DNA of 64,000 nt from SCN-69-37 sp044507065 (GTDB lineage: Bacteria > Acidobacteriota > Vicinamibacteria > Vicinamibacterales > SCN-69-37): contig JBIQJY010000006.1 of NCBI GenBank assembly GCA_044507065.1, forward strand, positions 1-64,000, read 5' to 3'. The position numbers and the translations under genes are program-made. Each line of letters opens with the position of its first letter. Position 1 is the first letter of the stretch. This document shows positions 55,194 through 64,000 of this stretch, piece after piece. The notes beneath the pieces were generated by a model. That model saw only the letters and a list, made by a program, of their open reading frames with translations. It did no database searches and was not told the DNA's origin.

Positions 55194-56261
55194 TCAGCTC
55201 CGTACCTCGACGCCGGCCGGTGGCTTGCGCAGCAGCGCGAAGAATGGCCCGGTGCGAATCCGGCCGAACAGCCAGAGGTCCAGTTTCATCGCGCCGGTCG
55301 CCGCCCGCAGCGCCCAGTAGACGGCACCACCGCGGCGGACCTGCGCCTGTGCGGCCTTCCGCGCCGCACGTACCGGCGCCGACGCGTCGGCATCCGCCGC
55401 CGTCGCGGGCAGCCGCTGCGCCTGTCGCCGTGCCAGCCACCGCTCGACCATGCGCGCGACGACGTTCTCCATGAACGCGCCGATGATGGGGGAGTAGTAA
55501 GTCACGCGTTCGACCCGGAAGCCGCAGTCGGCGGCGACCCGATGCAGGTGGTCGTGATCGGTCAGCGGGTTGAGATGATCGGACTTGCGCAGCCGCTCCT
55601 GCCGCAGGTCGACAAGACCGATCCGTTCCAGGCCGTGGGCCAGCTGGTTGACCAGGCGAACCCCCCGCGCCGGCCAGCCGTTCTTCCGGACGTGCGTGTA
55701 GATGAACAGCGCGCCGCCAGGCGCGAGGACGCGGCTGGCCTCGGTCAGGACATCGTGCAGCGCCTGCGGTGACAGGTGCTCCATGACATCGAGCGACCAG
55801 GCCTTGTCGAACGCGTTGTCGACGAGCGGCAGGCGACGGAGATCGCCGAGGATGAGGTCGGCGTGTTCAATCGCCTCGGCAGCGAAGAACGGACTGATGT
55901 CGACGCCGAGAATCGATGCGCCCGAGGAAGCGTTCCAGACGATCGCGCGACCGCTTCCGCATCCCAGGTCGACGATGCGATCGTCGGGGCCGGGTCGAAG
56001 GAAATGGCGCAGCATGTCGTTGCGAATCTTGGAGCCCAGTACCGGCGGCGCAATCGACTCGTGACGTGCGTCGGCGTGCAGGTCGTGGTCGAGGTATTTC
56101 GTCTGTTCGGTGAAATCGGCGGCCGGGCGCAGGTCGAGGTAGCCGCCCGACGCCGCGAACCGTCGATTGCAGCGCGTACACACCATCGCATGGTCCGCGC
56201 GGGCGAGGCCGCCCGAGCAGTCGGGGCACTGCACGAGTTGCGTCACGATGGACGAGATCAT
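55194..56261 (-). CDS. Class I SAM-dependent methyltransferase with N-terminal zinc ribbon
   Basis: The 355-residue protein (ATG 56261, MISSIVTQLVQCPDCSGG) has an N-terminal zinc ribbon (CPDC...CTRC, about 12-33) and a methyltransferase domain with the SAM motif IVDLGCGSGRAIVW and LDVMEHLSPQAL. A C-terminal hydrophobic segment may bind membranes. It sits inside the glycan operon, so it may methylate a sugar or lipid carrier. Its start overlaps the upstream glycosyltransferase stop (ATGA). Confidence 0.85.
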   Translation of the reverse strand: MISSIVTQLVQCPDCSGGLARADHAMVCTRCNRRFAASGGYLDLRPAADFTEQTKYLDHDLHADARHESIAPPVLGSKIRNDMLRHFLRPGPDDRIVDLGCGSGRAIVWNASSGASILGVDISPFFAAEAIEHADLILGDLRRLPLVDNAFDKAWSLDVMEHLSPQALHDVLTEASRVLAPGGALFIYTHVRKNGWPARGVRLVNQLAHGLERIGLVDLRQERLRKSDHLNPLTDHDHLHRVAADCGFRVERVTYYSPIIGAFMENVVARMVERWLARRQAQRLPATAADADASAPVRAARKAAQAQVRRGGAVYWALRAATGAMKLDLWLFGRIRTGPFFALLRKPPAGVEVRS

Positions 56262-57439
56262 GCCGCGGCGTCCTCGAGCGCGGCTTCGAGCCGTTCGGCG
56301 CGTACGGCCCACGTATAACGCGGGGCCAGCGTGGCCGCGCCGGCGGCCAGTCTTCCGGCCAGGGCGGGATCGGTCGCCAGGCGACCAATCGCGCCCGCCA
56401 GATCGGCTGGGTCGCCAGGCCGCACCAGCAGGGCCGACTGGTCGTCGGTCAGCACTTCGCGGATCGCCGGCAGGTCCGACGCAACAATGGGACGTCCCAT
56501 CGCGAGGTATTCGAACAGCTTCAGCGGCGACGTGTACCGTTCGGAAATCGCCGACGCCGTATTGGGCAGCACCAGCATGGACGCGGCAGCGAGCCGCGGT
56601 GCGACCTCCGACGGCGGCAGGTGTCCCGTGAACGTGATGCGCGATGCGAGACCCAGCGAGCCGGCCAGCTGTTCCACCCTGGCGCGATCCGCCTCGGCCG
56701 GGTGCCCGCCCACGATGAGTCCCTGCACGTCGGGCACGGCCGCCAGTGCGCGAATCAGGACATCGACGCCCTTCCAGGGATAGAGGTGGCCGGCGTAGGC
56801 GACCACGACGGGACGCCTGGCGGGGTCGTAGGGCGGCAGTCCCAGCGCGTCGGCACCGGGCCCGCCGTCAGCGACAACATGCACATGCGCGCGCGCGCCG
56901 AAACGCGACTCGAGTTCAGCGGCGAGTGCGGCCGTGATCGTGACGTAGGCGGCAGCATGTCGCCATACGCGCGCCTCACGCCTCGACAGGCGGCGCAACT
57001 TGGCGGCCGACGGTGCGAGCTCGGGCCGTCCGAGCAGTCGTGGCATTTCGGCGCTCACGACATCGGCGACGCCGTGCGACTCGTAGACCACGCGGGCACG
57101 ACGCGTCAGCGGCACCTGCAGAAGGAACGCCGCCAGTCCCAGATCGCGAGTGAGGATCACGCCAGGCCACCGCGAAGCGATGGCGCCGGCTTCCACGAGA
57201 AAGCGCATCCGTCGCAATCGTGCGTCGCGCGGCGCCGGGATGGTCCGGATCGTCAGGCGATCGGGCCGGGTTCCGCCATAGAACGCATGCGGATCACGCG
57301 GTACCGGCGCGGTATCCGGGCGCACGACGAGTGTGACGTCGTGCCCGCGCGCCGCCAGCGCGCGACACGTCGCCATCGTCTGGGCGCCGTTGGCGCGCTC
57401 TATGGGGAACCTTGTGTCGGCAAGATACAAAACGGTCAC
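56258..57439 (-). CDS. GT4-type glycosyltransferase
   Basis: The 393-residue protein starts at GTG 57439 (MTVLYLADTRFPIERANGAQ). The donor lobe has VVAYAGHLYPWKGVDVLIRA and SPLKLFEYLAMGRPIVASDL. It belongs to the same eight-gene operon; a 52-bp gap separates it from the upstream membrane protein gene. A TAGACT box 18 nt before the GTG might be an internal promoter. Confidence 0.88.
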   Translation of the reverse strand: MTVLYLADTRFPIERANGAQTMATCRALAARGHDVTLVVRPDTAPVPRDPHAFYGGTRPDRLTIRTIPAPRDARLRRMRFLVEAGAIASRWPGVILTRDLGLAAFLLQVPLTRRARVVYESHGVADVVSAEMPRLLGRPELAPSAAKLRRLSRREARVWRHAAAYVTITAALAAELESRFGARAHVHVVADGGPGADALGLPPYDPARRPVVVAYAGHLYPWKGVDVLIRALAAVPDVQGLIVGGHPAEADRARVEQLAGSLGLASRITFTGHLPPSEVAPRLAAASMLVLPNTASAISERYTSPLKLFEYLAMGRPIVASDLPAIREVLTDDQSALLVRPGDPADLAGAIGRLATDPALAGRLAAGAATLAPRYTWAVRAERLEAALEDAAA

Positions 57440-57491
57440 GATTCTGGAAACATTCCTAGTCTATCCCGCGGTCGACGCGTCGTCGGCCGCG

Positions 57492-58925
57492 CTATTCGCG
57501 GGGGCGGCCGTAGAAGGACTCGCGGTCCGTGAGGTAGCGCACGATGATTGACGGCGCCATGCGGGGCAGTTCGAGGAATGTGATGCGCGCATTGTCGGCC
57601 AGCGACAGGCGCTGGCGGTCCATCAGGTGCAGGCCGAACTGTGCCATCAGCCCGAGATTCCACCAGATCGCCAGGACGGCCACGAGGGCGCACGACCAGC
57701 GGCGAACCGGGCCCGCGCCAGGGGGCGGCAGCAGCGCGGCGATGCCCACGACCAGGATTGGTGTCAGCGCGACGAACCGCCGCTGGCCGAAGGCGCCGGC
57801 CACGGTCCACGACTCGACGCTGCCCGACACGTAGACCTGCAGCCCCACCATCAGCAGCAGGAGCGCCGCAATCCAGCGCACGTCGGCAGCAGGAAGTGCA
57901 TCGTCGCGAGAGGCGGCTGTGGCCACCGGACGTCGCACGCACAACACGATCAGGCCCACCAGCGCGAGGGCGGCGAGCGGCGTCCAGAAGAACAGGCCGT
58001 GTTGCGGCGAGAACAGCACCTCGAGGAAATGCGGCGACGACCACGTCATCTTCCTCGCGACGGTCGTCGTGGGACTGGGGTGGCCATTGAGCGCCTGGTA
58101 GGCGGCCAGTTGTGGGGCATACCCCGCGAAGAAGGCCACCGTCCCCGCCATCGCGCGTCGCGCGACCCTCGGCCATGTCAGCGGGCCGGCTGCACCCGCC
58201 GCACCCGGTCGCAGGCGGAAATAGGACCACCGCAGAAAATCCACGGCGGGTCCGGCGACGAAGAAGAGATCCTGCTCGCGCACCATCGCCATGAGCGCCC
58301 CGGCAAGGCCGAGGCCGACGGCGCCGGCCATCGACCAGCGTTCCCGCACACGCAGCCAGGTCCACAGGAACAGGGCGACGGCAAACGCCGAACAGGCGTG
58401 CGAGAACGCCGGCGCGACGTACATGTAGAAGAGCAGCGGCGTTGCCAGCCACACCACCACGGCAGCCGTGATGCCGCCGCCGCGAATGAGCCGCCCGACG
58501 ATGGCGGCCGACAGGAGTAACGAGAGCAGCCCGTAAATGGCAGAGCCGTAGGTGACGGCCGCGATGTAGGGATGGCTGAGCCCGTCGGTGACGCTGCCCG
58601 ACAGGCCAGCGGCCAGGTGGCCGGCCGCATAGAAGGGCAGCCACAGCACGGCCGAGCCGATGGGCGCGAAATTGGGGCGGCGTCCGGCTTCGTTCTGCGC
58701 GTCCAGGAACGTTTCGATGAAGCCGGGGTTTCGTCCGGGCCCGACGTCGTGAAAGTGCCGGTACTCGTTGTCGAAGTCCGCGTCACGGTCGAACGCCCAC
58801 GAATGCAGCCAGGAGAAGAACTGGATCTCGTCCGACGCATTGATGCGCGTCGTCACCACCGGCAGCGACAGCAGGAATGCGGCGATGAGCCACCAGGCGG
58901 CATGGCGGGAACGGACGTGGATCAT
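57492..58925 (-). CDS. Polytopic membrane protein, putative GT-C-like transferase
   Basis: The 477-residue protein has about ten hydrophobic helices. The first loop contains INASDEIQFFSW, an acidic motif after helix 1 as in GT-C enzymes such as PMT and ArnT. It lies between a GT4 gene and a CPBP protease gene, 4 bp from the latter, so it likely uses a polyprenyl-phosphate sugar in the periplasm. The family is not certain; other large membrane proteins of glycan loci look similar. Confidence 0.75.
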   Translation of the reverse strand: MIHVRSRHAAWWLIAAFLLSLPVVTTRINASDEIQFFSWLHSWAFDRDADFDNEYRHFHDVGPGRNPGFIETFLDAQNEAGRRPNFAPIGSAVLWLPFYAAGHLAAGLSGSVTDGLSHPYIAAVTYGSAIYGLLSLLLSAAIVGRLIRGGGITAAVVVWLATPLLFYMYVAPAFSHACSAFAVALFLWTWLRVRERWSMAGAVGLGLAGALMAMVREQDLFFVAGPAVDFLRWSYFRLRPGAAGAAGPLTWPRVARRAMAGTVAFFAGYAPQLAAYQALNGHPSPTTTVARKMTWSSPHFLEVLFSPQHGLFFWTPLAALALVGLIVLCVRRPVATAASRDDALPAADVRWIAALLLLMVGLQVYVSGSVESWTVAGAFGQRRFVALTPILVVGIAALLPPPGAGPVRRWSCALVAVLAIWWNLGLMAQFGLHLMDRQRLSLADNARITFLELPRMAPSIIVRYLTDRESFYGRPRE

Positions 58926-58929
58926 CGCG

Positions 58930-59700
58930 TCAGCCGCCCACGGTGCGGACGAGCAGGCCCTGCATCACCTGCATCGCGTTGAAACCCGCATGGTTGACGA
59001 TTGGGAGGACCGCCGAGCGACGCCGGATATAGACGATGCCCCACATCAGGCCGAGCAGGCCCACGGCCACCGCAACGTCGAGGCCCTGCTGGGCGTGCAG
59101 GGCACCGAACGTGATCGTGAACAGTACCAGCCCGAGCTTCACTCCACCCAGCCGCTGCTCGAATCGATGGAGGATGAACGCCCGCTGCAGTTCCTCGCGC
59201 ACGCCGCCGGCGACGACGACCACGACGAAGAAGATGCCGGCGCGCAACGGAGTGTCCATGAACGCGCCGAGCGGATTCTGCTCGACCGTGCGCATCCATG
59301 GGAGAACGGTGCGCAGCCCCAGGACGACGGCGGCGACGACGACGAGGACGGGAACGACCAGGGCCAGGCCGCGCAGGGCCTCGGGCCAGATCGGACGCTG
59401 GCCGAGGAACACGTCCCGCGGCCGTTCGCCGTTCGACCGCAGGAAGAGACGGATCAGCAGCGCGACCAGCGCGGTGTCGAGCAGGCTGAGCGTGGCAAAG
59501 AACGTCAGCGACAGACGGCCGTCTTCCTGGGGCGACATGCGCACGAAGACGAGCAGCAGACCGGCGATGACGGCCTGGGTGGGAATGCCGCAGACGAGAA
59601 GCGTTTCGAACAGGGCGAGCCAGCGCGGTTGCGGCGGTCGGATGACAGCGTCCAGCCCCGGCACGACAGCGGGCGACGCCGCAGCGTATCGGTCGTCCAC
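58930..59700 (-). CDS. CPBP-family intramembrane metalloprotease
   Basis: The 256-residue membrane protein has about seven hydrophobic segments and the three CPBP (Abi/Rce1-like) motifs: an Glu-Glu pair at 169-170 in VREELQRAF, FGALH with His202, and HAGFN (His237, Asn241). The first motif reads EExxR rather than the usual EExxxR. It starts at GTG 59700 and ends 4 bp before the neighbour. Such proteins cleave or chaperone membrane proteins. Its place inside a glycan operon suggests it processes a surface-anchored or transferase partner, but that is inference. Confidence 0.82.
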   Translation of the reverse strand: MDDRYAAASPAVVPGLDAVIRPPQPRWLALFETLLVCGIPTQAVIAGLLLVFVRMSPQEDGRLSLTFFATLSLLDTALVALLIRLFLRSNGERPRDVFLGQRPIWPEALRGLALVVPVLVVVAAVVLGLRTVLPWMRTVEQNPLGAFMDTPLRAGIFFVVVVVAGGVREELQRAFILHRFEQRLGGVKLGLVLFTITFGALHAQQGLDVAVAVGLLGLMWGIVYIRRRSAVLPIVNHAGFNAMQVMQGLLVRTVGG

Positions 59701-59751
59701 ACCGGTGACTGTATCAGGTGCGATGGAGCCCTCGTGTGCGTGGAACGTGAC

Positions 59752-61299
59752 CTACCGACGGAGGCGCAGGATGGTGACCGTCGCCCCGGGATGGTCGGCT
59801 GTCGGCGTGAACGTCGCCGCCGGTTCGGTCATCGCCAGCATCGTCTGGTAGGCGGCGATCCGGGCGCGATTGCCGACCGGATCCGCATGGTAGGTGCTGG
59901 AGCGGTCGGACGTGAGGATGAGCCAGGTGACCTGGTCGGCGCGGTACTCGTCGACGGTCCGGCTGATGAGTTCGCCGGCGCGGACCAGGACGAGGGGCGG
60001 CGGCAGGTGGAACGTCGCCACGTTCTCGAAGGCGACGCGATCGCCCGGGCTGCCGTGTTCGACCAGCCACGCCCCGGCCTGTTCCAGCGTCGATGTGCGC
60101 CCGTGGGTGCGGAGCCAGGCGAGCGTCGCGAGCGTCGGTGCGCCGAGCAGCAGGACGAGCAGGAACGGCAGTGCAGCGCGCCGGGCGGCCGGCACCCACG
60201 TCCCGATGGCGCGCGCGGCCGCCACGATGCCGAGCCCCAGGCCGACGGCGAGCATGGGGCCAATCGGCAGCAGGTATCGCCCGTACTGCAGCGTCTGCGA
60301 CGACATGAACCAGAAATACAGGACCGGGAATACCACGAGCAGCGCCGCATGCAGGTAGCCCTTGAGGCCGGACGCGCGCGCGATCGCCACGGCCCACCCG
60401 CCCAGGGCGGCCGCCAGCGGGATGTATCCGATCTGTGCGGGGAGTACGCCCGGCCACGCGAACCAGTTGCGCAGGTACGCGACGTAATTGGCCATCACCA
60501 CGCGCATCGGGCGATCGCGGTTGTAGGCCTGCATCAGCGCGGCCAGGCGATTGAGGAACTCGGGCAGCGCCAGCACCGTGTACGGCGCCGTGAGCAGGAA
60601 TCCGGCTCCGGCAGCGCCGACGGCAATACACGCGCCGGCCAGGCGTCTGCCGGCTGGCAGGCCGACGGCAGCAATGAGCGGCATGATCAGGGCGGCAGCG
60701 CCGTTGTACTTGATGGCGGCGGCAAGTCCCGCAGCGAGGCCCGCGAGCGCGACGGCGCCCAGGCGGCCCGATTCGGCCGCGCGCAGGGACAGCAGCAATG
60801 TGGCAGTGACGAGCAGCGTCAGCGGCGTGTCGGTCAGGATGAAGTGCGCTTCGCGCACGTGTGCCGGGAGCAGAGCCATCGCCAGAGCGGCCACCAGGGC
60901 TGTGGGCGTGCCCCAGCGCAGGCCGATGCGAAAGACGAGCACGATGGTGACGGCCGCGAAAATCGCCGTGGCGGTGCGACCGGGGACGAGCATGTCGCCC
61001 TCCCAGAACGCATCCAGGTTCGACCAGCGCCCGTCGCGGGCCCCCGCGACGAACCCCAGGATGCCGATGGCCGCGTGCAGATAGAGCGTGAGGCCGCCGT
61101 AGTCGAAGAAATGGGGGTGGAAATCGCCCGTCCGGATCATCCGCAGGGCCGTGCTGAGGATGGCCGGCTCGTCGACCCCCATTCGGAACGGCACGGCCGC
61201 GTCGTTGGCCCACAACCGGAGGATCAGGCCCGCGAGGACGATGGCTGCCAGGGTCAGTCGGGCCGGCAGGGAGAGGGCTGTATCGAGGCCGGCGGACAC
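59752..61299 (-). CDS. GT39-like (GT-C) membrane glycosyltransferase
   Basis: The 515-residue protein has about eleven hydrophobic helices and the acidic motif MGVDEPAIL in the first extracytoplasmic loop, typical of GT39/PMT-like enzymes that use polyprenyl-phosphate sugars. It is the first gene of the glycan operon. It starts at GTG 61299, 8 nt after a perfect TATAAT. Parallel frames such as 59714-61213 are shadows. Acceptor unknown. Confidence 0.85.
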   Translation of the reverse strand: MSAGLDTALSLPARLTLAAIVLAGLILRLWANDAAVPFRMGVDEPAILSTALRMIRTGDFHPHFFDYGGLTLYLHAAIGILGFVAGARDGRWSNLDAFWEGDMLVPGRTATAIFAAVTIVLVFRIGLRWGTPTALVAALAMALLPAHVREAHFILTDTPLTLLVTATLLLSLRAAESGRLGAVALAGLAAGLAAAIKYNGAAALIMPLIAAVGLPAGRRLAGACIAVGAAGAGFLLTAPYTVLALPEFLNRLAALMQAYNRDRPMRVVMANYVAYLRNWFAWPGVLPAQIGYIPLAAALGGWAVAIARASGLKGYLHAALLVVFPVLYFWFMSSQTLQYGRYLLPIGPMLAVGLGLGIVAAARAIGTWVPAARRAALPFLLVLLLGAPTLATLAWLRTHGRTSTLEQAGAWLVEHGSPGDRVAFENVATFHLPPPLVLVRAGELISRTVDEYRADQVTWLILTSDRSSTYHADPVGNRARIAAYQTMLAMTEPAATFTPTADHPGATVTILRLRR

Positions 61300-61307
61300 G
61301 GGCTGTG

Positions 61308-61313
61308 ATTATA
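61308..61313 (-). promoter_or_regulatory. Consensus -10 element of the glycan operon
   Basis: On the minus strand the sequence is TATAAT, an exact consensus match in GC-rich DNA, 8 nt before GTG 61299. Transcription would start at or next to the start codon. The -35 region is replaced by the hairpin at 61317-61335. Confidence 0.5.
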
Positions 61314-61316
61314 TGC

Positions 61317-61335
61317 GGGACCCCTTCCGGGGCCC
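61317..61335. repeat. GC-rich hairpin between the glycan operon and nrdJ
   Basis: GGG-A-CCCC, loop TTCC, GGGG-CCC forms a stem with one bulge. It overlaps the spacer/-35 position of the glycan operon promoter, so it may modulate it. Confidence 0.35.
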
Positions 61336-61380
61336 TTCCCAGCGGTGTGCAGACCTGCGAAAATAGGTCATGTGAAAGAA

Positions 61381-61417
61381 CCGCCGGTCAGATGGGCATG
61401 GACCCATCATCTGGCGG
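61381..61417. repeat. Interrupted hairpin upstream of nrdJ
   Basis: CCGCC pairs with GGCGG outside, and ATGGG with CCCAT inside around loop CATGGA, with an internal loop between. It lies upstream of the predicted nrdJ promoter, so it is not in the leader if that promoter is used. Confidence 0.35.
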
Positions 61418-61458
61418 CCCCGGTCGCTGCTCCCCACAAGATATCGTGGCAAACGGTC

Positions 61459-61487
61459 TTGACAACCTGGCTACCGAGGCGCATAGT
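61459..61487 (+). promoter_or_regulatory. Predicted sigma-70 promoter of nrdJ
   Basis: A perfect TTGACA (61459-61464) and CATAGT (61482-61487) are 17 bp apart, upstream of nrdJ. Transcription would start near 61494, leaving a leader of about 100 nt with an AGGGAGG ribosome site. Confidence 0.55.
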
Positions 61488-61594
61488 TCCGGCTTCCGGT
61501 TATAACGATTCGAACGCCGGGAAACGGACACAACTCAGCCATCCATGCAGGGCGCGCTGCGCCGTGTACGGATGACGAGCAGGGAGGCGCGACG

Positions 61595-64000
<2,406 letters not shown>

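Noticed and set aside
58768..61308. 846-codon plus-strand frame antisense to the glycan genes
   Set aside because: Composition (Arg, Asp, Gln, Gly, His) is that of a reverse-strand shadow of GC-rich membrane-protein genes; the minus-strand frames show clear helices and motifs.
61300..61594. Cobalamin riboswitch before nrdJ
   Set aside because: Expected from function, but the conserved B12-box core could not be found by eye; only generic hairpins and a sigma-70 promoter were seen.

Overview
The window is GC-rich, gene-dense bacterial chromosome. It has the lipid A enzyme LpxC, an Omp85/TamB outer-membrane assembly cassette, a SurA-like chaperone fragment and many lipoproteins, so the cell is a diderm with LPS. 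Gene content (PEGA-domain protein, B12-dependent ribonucleotide reductase, class V aminotransferase, polysaccharide cluster, ECF sigma factors) and base composition fit Acidobacteriota, perhaps a Vicinamibacteria-like lineage. That assignment is inference; the window has no rRNA. I saw no tRNA, insertion sequence, prophage or CRISPR array.

Layout. 1-1523: partial exported subtilase (minus). 1524-2136: the only long stretch without a gene. 2137-5510: aminotransferase, M48 protease and transglycosylase operon, met tail to tail by an NlpC/P60 lipoprotein. 6238-11837: HNH protein, beta-propeller protein, uvrA, lpxC. 11877-13159 (minus): ECF sigma factor, STAS protein and a small unknown protein. 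13253-15090: lysA-tmk, overlapped at the 3' end by comF. 15904-18662 (minus): rplU-rpmA-obgE-nadD-rsfS. 18802-19882 (minus): TPR protein and lipoprotein. 20055-26081: dprA, topA, trmFO, xerC. 26071-28673 (minus): NtrC-type regulator and soluble sensor kinase, followed by an ABC-F gene (28832-30850). 31063-33660: ECF sigma, zinc-finger anti-sigma and two exported unknowns. 33735-36101 (minus): APC permease and a PEGA protein. 36350-39416: hslV-hslU and an FN3 lipoprotein. 39569-43840: transaldolase and a three-gene acyl-CoA carboxylase. 43899-51468: TamB, a seven-POTRA Omp85 protein and a SurA-N-like protein, translationally coupled. 51494-61299 (minus): eight-gene polysaccharide operon. 61595-64000: partial nrdJ.

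How it fits together. Many genes touch or overlap (ATGA or TGATG), so translational coupling is the rule within operons. The main themes are envelope construction (LpxC, MtgA, NlpC/P60, TamB/Omp85/SurA-like, glycosyltransferases), envelope or stress signalling (two ECF systems, one two-component pair, HslVU), DNA maintenance (UvrA, TopA, XerC, DprA, NrdJ, Tmk), ribosome and tRNA functions (L21, L27, Obg, RsfS, TrmFO) and propionyl-CoA-type carboxylation.

The points most worth a second look are the seven-POTRA Omp85 protein in its three-gene cassette, the ECF sigma factor linked to a STAS protein without a visible anti-sigma kinase, -10-like hexamers sitting 7-11 nt before several start codons (possible leaderless transcripts), and an intramembrane protease inside the glycan operon.
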